Below, in pieces: positions 42,899 through 49,141 of a DNA stretch of 49,141 bases; positions within the stretch are counted from its first letter, which is position 1, and each line of letters starts with the position of its first letter. The position numbers and the translations under genes are program-made. The notes under the pieces were generated by a model, which made no database searches, was not told where the DNA came from, and saw only the letters and a program-made list of their open reading frames with translations. This DNA is from Symsagittifera roscoffensis. Lineage: Eukaryota; Xenacoelomorpha; Acoela; Convolutidae. The DNA lies in the NCBI RefSeq assembly GCF_963678635.1, contig NW_026970889.1, positions 1 through 49,141 on the forward strand, given 5' to 3'.

Positions 42899-44331
42899 AA
42901 ACATTTTGACCACACAGGCACACACAGACATAGACATACAAGCAAAACGTATACACTGATAGACATAGACACCCATGCCCAAACAAAACAACAAACCCAC
43001 ATACGCACACGCGTGCACAGACAAAGAAACCCCCTCCCACACATCCACATACAAACAAACACATATAGACACAGACACAGACACTCTCCCACAAACAAAT
43101 GCACACACGCACACGCACACACCAGCCCAAACATACACATACATAAAAGCACCCATAAACACACTGAAATACGTAGAGACAAGCACACGTACACACACAC
43201 AGACCCGTCAACACACATACAAACTCAACCACCGACATAAACACACACATATACATATACTTACACACACAAACACATACAGACTACTGACAGACAGAGA
43301 CATCCACACACAGACAGACTGTATTACACACCTAGAAACACATGCAGAAGGAAACATACAACCGAACACCGGCTCCTACCCACACACCCACATAAATCCA
43401 CACCCTCACACATAAAAACGCCAAAACACACATACACGCAACATAAAAAGACACCCTCACTCACATACTTACAACCACCTAAAAACACACAATGACAGAC
43501 TTAAACATCCATACACACCCACACACGCACACACACACAGACAGAAACACACGCATACACAGAAAAACACAGACACAACCACACAAACATATACATACCT
43601 TTACACACACAAATACTCACAGACTGACAGACACTGACATCAACACCCAGACAGACAGTTTTACACTCACAAACATACACAGACCGAAACAGACAACCAA
43701 AACCAAACACACACGCACCCACCCCCTCATGCACGCACACACATACACACCCACACCCCCACACACATATCAATACGCCAATACACCCATACACACAAAA
43801 CAGACAATGACACCCTCACCCACACCTTTACAAAAACCTTAAAACACAGACAGACATAGACACCTACACACACTCTCAAGCAAACAAACACAAACAAACA
43901 CAAACACACACACATACCAACACAAACCGACAGAAAAACAGACAGACACAGACACACGCACACAGTTACACCCACACACCCTCACATGCACACACAAACA
44001 CACTCATAAACACAGACACACTCACTGAAAGACATAGACACCCACACACACAGCCAGATATTGACACCAACTCACATAACCACACACAACCACATACACA
44101 CACAACCATACCAACATACAATTACACGCACATATACGCATAGACTGACTGAAACAAACATCCACACACAGACAGACAGATGGACAAACATACACAAACG
44201 CACATAAGAAATCACAGACAGCCATCCTCACAAACCCACCCCACAGATCAAGACAGACACACACACTGACAGACATCGATTTCCACAAACACAAAGACAG
44301 ACACAGAAATCCACACACACACAAACACACA

Positions 44332-44387
<56 letters not shown>

Positions 44388-46510
44388 ACACAGAGAGAGA
44401 GAGAGAGAGAGAGGTAGAGAGAGAGGGAGAGAGAGAGAGAGATTTATATACACAAAAAAACCCACCCAATCACTCCCACACTACGAAAAAAACCCATAGG
44501 CACAGACACACACAGGCAAACTTAGAAAAACGTAGACACCCTCACACATTTTTTGACACAGAGATCCACAAACAAACAGGTACACACTAATACACCCACA
44601 AACAAAGACACACACACACTCAACAAACAGGAACACATACACCAACAAAAACACAGACCGACACACAGAAGGACACAACATACGCACACACACACACACA
44701 CACACACACACCACTCTCACAACACACAAAAAAAACACATAGATATCCACACACAGAGGCAAATTCATACACACTGACAGACATAAACACACATGCCCAT
44801 ACAAAAACCCCCTCATACAGACAGAGACACCCCCAAACACACACACTACAGACACAGACACACTCTGACACACACCTACATACAAACAAACACAGAAAAC
44901 ACCGGCCCTTACACACCCATACACACATACACACTGATAGATGTAGACATCAACATACACAGACTGACATACACCAACTGACATACAGATACACGCGCAA
45001 ATATACACAAAAAGACACACCCACACACACATACACACGTACAAACACAATCAGACAGACACACACAAACAGACACACGCAGAGACATGCACTCACACAA
45101 TTACAAATTTCCCACAAGCTTAAGCACACACAAACAAACACAAACATACACACACACACACACAAAACACACACACACACACCCAGGTAATCACTCACAC
45201 ATTCTACACAAACACACCCATAATCACTTAGCTAAACAGACACTGCCCCACACACACTCATTTGAAAACAAACACAGACAGACACACCCACCCACCCTCA
45301 GATACACACGCAAACAACACTCATGAACACGGACATACTCACTGACAGACACACACACACAAACACACACACACCCACAAACAGACACACAAAAATTTAC
45401 ATTCACAATTACGCATAAACTGACAGACCTGGACATCCAATCTCAGACAGACAGATGGCTATACAGACACACAAACACGCAAACAGAAAATCACAGGCAC
45501 CCACCCTCACATACTCACACAAGCACACTCATAAATACAGACACACTCACTGACAGAAATAGACGCCCAGACACACATAGACAGACACAGACACGAAGAA
45601 ACATCCACACACACAACCACAGATGCACCCATACACATATACACTTACACATACAAACACACATAATGACATACACAGACATCCACACCCACACACACAC
45701 AATCACACAGAAAACCACACGCTCCCACACATACACACCCTACCACACACACTAACACATCCACACAAACTCAATCACCCATTCACTCCCACACACCAAA
45801 AAACAAACTCGTACAAACAGTCACAAACACACGCATTGACAGACGTGGACACCCACACACAGACACAGACAGCTGCAGATACAAACACCCATGCACAGAT
45901 ACACGCAGTCGCTCTCACACGCCTACACACCCACAAACAAAGACACGCACACACACGCTCCCTCACTCCTACAGGAACACGATACCACCACACGCACAAC
46001 ACACACACACACAAACACACACACACAAACACGCACACATTCATATAAACACGCTCACATACACTCACAAACAGAGAGAAAGACACAGACACCCACTCAC
46101 ACACAGATCAAGGACATCCTTAGACAGTCGCCCGCACACTTTTACACATGCACAAACAAACACACGCGCTCAATCACCTTGGAAACAATACACCAACACA
46201 GACACATACCATACACAGACAGAATCAATCATACTCCCACACCCACACAGACACTCACAATCACAACAAACGCACCCACACTTACATACACACATACACG
46301 AACAAACACATACTATCACAGACAGAACCACACACGCAAATTCATACATTTAGACACCCGCAAACACACACAGACTGACAGACAGAGACATCCACACACA
46401 ACAGACGGCATTAAACACATACACACACAGCACAGACAGACACAGAGAACCTAACACACGAACACCTAACCACCCACGCACACACACCACAGCCACCCAC
46501 ACACACCCGC

Positions 46511-46553
<43 letters not shown>

Positions 46554-46794
46554 CACACCCACCCATATGCACTCACTCACATACACTCGCTAATAGAGAG
46601 AAAGACAAATACATCCACCCACACAAGAGACAAGGACACTCATACACAGTCAGCTACATACACCCAGACACAGACAGACACATTCGCCCGCACAAACTTA
46701 CCCATGCACAAATAAACACGCCTACTCAATCACATAGAAACAAATACACTAACACAGACACACACACATACATAGACAGACTCAGAAATACTCC

Positions 46795-46837
<43 letters not shown>

Positions 46838-47473
46838 CCACACTCACGACAAACGCACCCACACACGCATATACATACCTTTACACACACAAATACTCAC
46901 AGACTGACAGACACTGACATCAACACCCAGACAGACAGTATTACATACGCGCAAACACACACAGAGACTGAGGGACAGTGACAACCACACCGAAACACAC
47001 AGAGTTATAGACACAAAAACACACACAGACAGACACAGACAACCCAACACAAGAACACCAAACGCACACACCAACTAACACCCCAACACACACAGACGCC
47101 CAGCCCTTCAATCCCTCACAACACACATCCATACACACAGACAGAAACAGAGACTGCCTCACAGGCTTCCACATGCAAACAAACTCAGACAGACGCACAC
47201 ACCCACCCAAACACACACAGACACAGACACCAACACACACCCACGCACACACAATCACATATGCAACCATACACACATTTACTTACACACAAACTCACAG
47301 ACTGACAGACACACAGATCCACTCACACATACACACAAACACACCCACCCAACCGCTCCCATACACTACAAAAACACACCACACCCATATACGCAGACAA
47401 AAACACGCGCACACATCGACAGACGTGGACACCCACACACACACACACACCACACACACACACACACACACTT

Positions 47474-47504
<31 letters not shown>

Positions 47505-47789
47505 GACACAGTCGCCCTCACACAGTTACACATCCACAAACAAATACACACTCAATCACACAGGATCACATACATCAACACAGACACAGACACACGCAGA
47601 CATGCTCCCACACACACATTCACACAAACAACAAACACTTACACATATGTACACTAACACCCATCTACAGACACAGTCACATACAATTACAAACAGAGAG
47701 AAAAATTCAGACACACACACACACACACACACGCACAAACACAAACACACACCCACAGACATATGCACCCATACATAGACAGACAGACA

Positions 47790-47832
<43 letters not shown>

Positions 47833-47855
47833 AAACACAGGTATCCAACCAAACA

Positions 47856-47930
<75 letters not shown>

Positions 47931-48479
47931 CTTAAACACAGACAGACCCCGACACACCAAAACATCCACAAACCCATACAGAAAAACACTTAGACAGACA
48001 CAAACATCCACCCACTGAACCAGCCCACCCACACACACACGCGTTAACACAGACGCACGCTTACACACATAAACACACTCACGCAGTCTCACAGACACAA
48101 AAACAGTCAATTACACAAGCACACACCCACACTGACAGACTTAGACGCTCACACACATATAAACACAGAAATCCATACACACACAGAGGCAAGACAGCAA
48201 CACACACACAAACACACCCACATATATACACACATACAGACATACACACTCACAGGTAGTCTCGCAGACACAAAAACAGTCAAACACACAACCACGCACC
48301 CATTTACCCTCTCGCACTCACACTGACAGACAAAGGCGCCCACACCACTTAAACACAGACATCCATACACACTCAGCGACAGAACAGCATCACACACCCA
48401 AGCACACCCACACACATACACACACTAATCCGCAGTCTCGCAGACACCATAACAGTCAAACACACAACCACACACCCAT

Positions 48480-48511
<32 letters not shown>

Positions 48512-49074
48512 TGACAGACAGAGACGCCCAAACAGATATAAACACAGATATCTACACCTATACAGAGACAAGACAGCAACGCACACAAAAACACAGAAAA
48601 ACACACCCACACATATACACACATACACATACACTCAAAACCACATACATCATGCACACACACGTACTCATACAATCAGTGAGAAACATTGAAACTCAAA
48701 CATACTGACAGACCTAAAGTGATAGACACAGACAACCATACACACAGAGAGACTTAGACACCATCATACACAAACACGCACACATACACACAAACACACA
48801 TACTAATGCACACACACAAACACACATACACACACTCACACACACTCACACACCATGCATACACACAAACGCAGCGCAGACACACACACACACACAATTA
48901 CACATATAAACCCACGCACACACATATAGAAACAGGCATCTCCGCATACACCTACAAACTCAGACTGACAAAGACACCCAACCAATCGTTGACACTCACT
49001 CTCTCACACACACACCCAGACATAAGCACAAGCTGAGATATATCAAAAAATAAACATACAGCGACACTGTCACA

Positions 49075-49114
<40 letters not shown>

Positions 49115-49141
49115 CACGCAAACACACACGCACATATGAAC
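42899..49141. repeat. CA-rich satellite to the window end, with higher-order repeats
   Basis: Over 6 kb of CA/CAGACA/ATACA words with pure (CA)n and (GA)n blocks (for example 44348-44440, 46798-46834, 47449-47500, 47880-47925, 49080-49110). 42899 to about 44430 repeats 34690-36209. Longer-period repeats are visible further right: CGCAGTCTC.CAGACAC at about 48083, 48257 and 48431, and an 80-bp phrase at about 43590 and 46866. No gene, RNA gene or CRISPR array. Long frames on both strands are repeat artefacts. Confidence 0.9.

Noticed and set aside
37311-42902. Target-site duplication for the 5.58-kb element
   Set aside because: CATG on the left and AAAC on the right do not match; none could be supported.
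48070-48600. CRISPR-like regular repeats
   Set aside because: Spacers are CA-rich like the repeats, units are imperfect, and the context is eukaryotic satellite.
42867-49036. The same kind of Cys/Val-rich and His/Thr-rich frames in the right satellite
   Set aside because: Repeat artefacts as above.

Overview
The window looks like a repeat-dense stretch of an AT-rich animal (probably invertebrate) nuclear genome. It holds no single-copy host gene that I can recognise. Nearly everything identifiable is an LTR retrotransposon, a remnant of one, or simple-sequence satellite. The eukaryotic assignment rests on the Ty3/gypsy and BEL/Pao families, a retrovirus-like element with an envelope gene, splice-like motifs and long CA/GA microsatellites. 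The species cannot be told from the sequence.

Layout. (1) 1-4110: a heavily decayed BEL/Pao pol (+ strand) with RT, RNase H and integrase fragments and several internal tandem duplications, including three tandem copies of the RNase H segment. (2) 4111-6170: AT-rich, no gene seen. (3) 6171-13153: a decayed Ty3/gypsy element (+), ordered gag-pol-LTR-PBS-gag, so one LTR (12208-12392) is flanked by two copies of the same gag fragment. (4) 13154-14497: no gene seen. (5) 14560-33412: an 18.85-kb retrovirus-like Ty3/gypsy element on the - strand, with two 408-bp LTRs that read as identical and a 4-bp target duplication (GTAA). (6) 34460-49141: a solo 230-bp LTR, a CA-rich satellite, a second copy of the host flank, a full-length but dead 5.58-kb Ty3/gypsy element (37315-42898), and then CA-rich satellite to the window end.

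The 18.85-kb element is the main feature. In its own orientation it carries: 5' LTR; a 1.25-kb leader with a duplicated hairpin; a small basic ORF (155 codons); one gag-pol frame of 2,740 codons interrupted by a single in-frame TGA just before the integrase GPY/F domain; a TATA-like motif; two tiny hydrophobic ORFs; a 378-codon stop-free frame that has no ATG; an 872-codon envelope-like glycoprotein; a 599-codon protein of unknown function; and the 3' LTR. The genes after pol are packed with stop/start overlaps (ATGA twice, TAAATG once, a 13-nt overlap once). That packing is unusual for an LTR element and suggests reinitiation or splicing.

Relative history can be read directly. The 230-bp-LTR element inserted first (its LTRs differ at 8 sites). 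A tandem duplication of about 2.85 kb followed, whose two copies differ at few sites; one copy holds the solo LTR and the other the full element at the same position. Last, the 18.85-kb element inserted into the left copy. The right copy preserves the empty target site.
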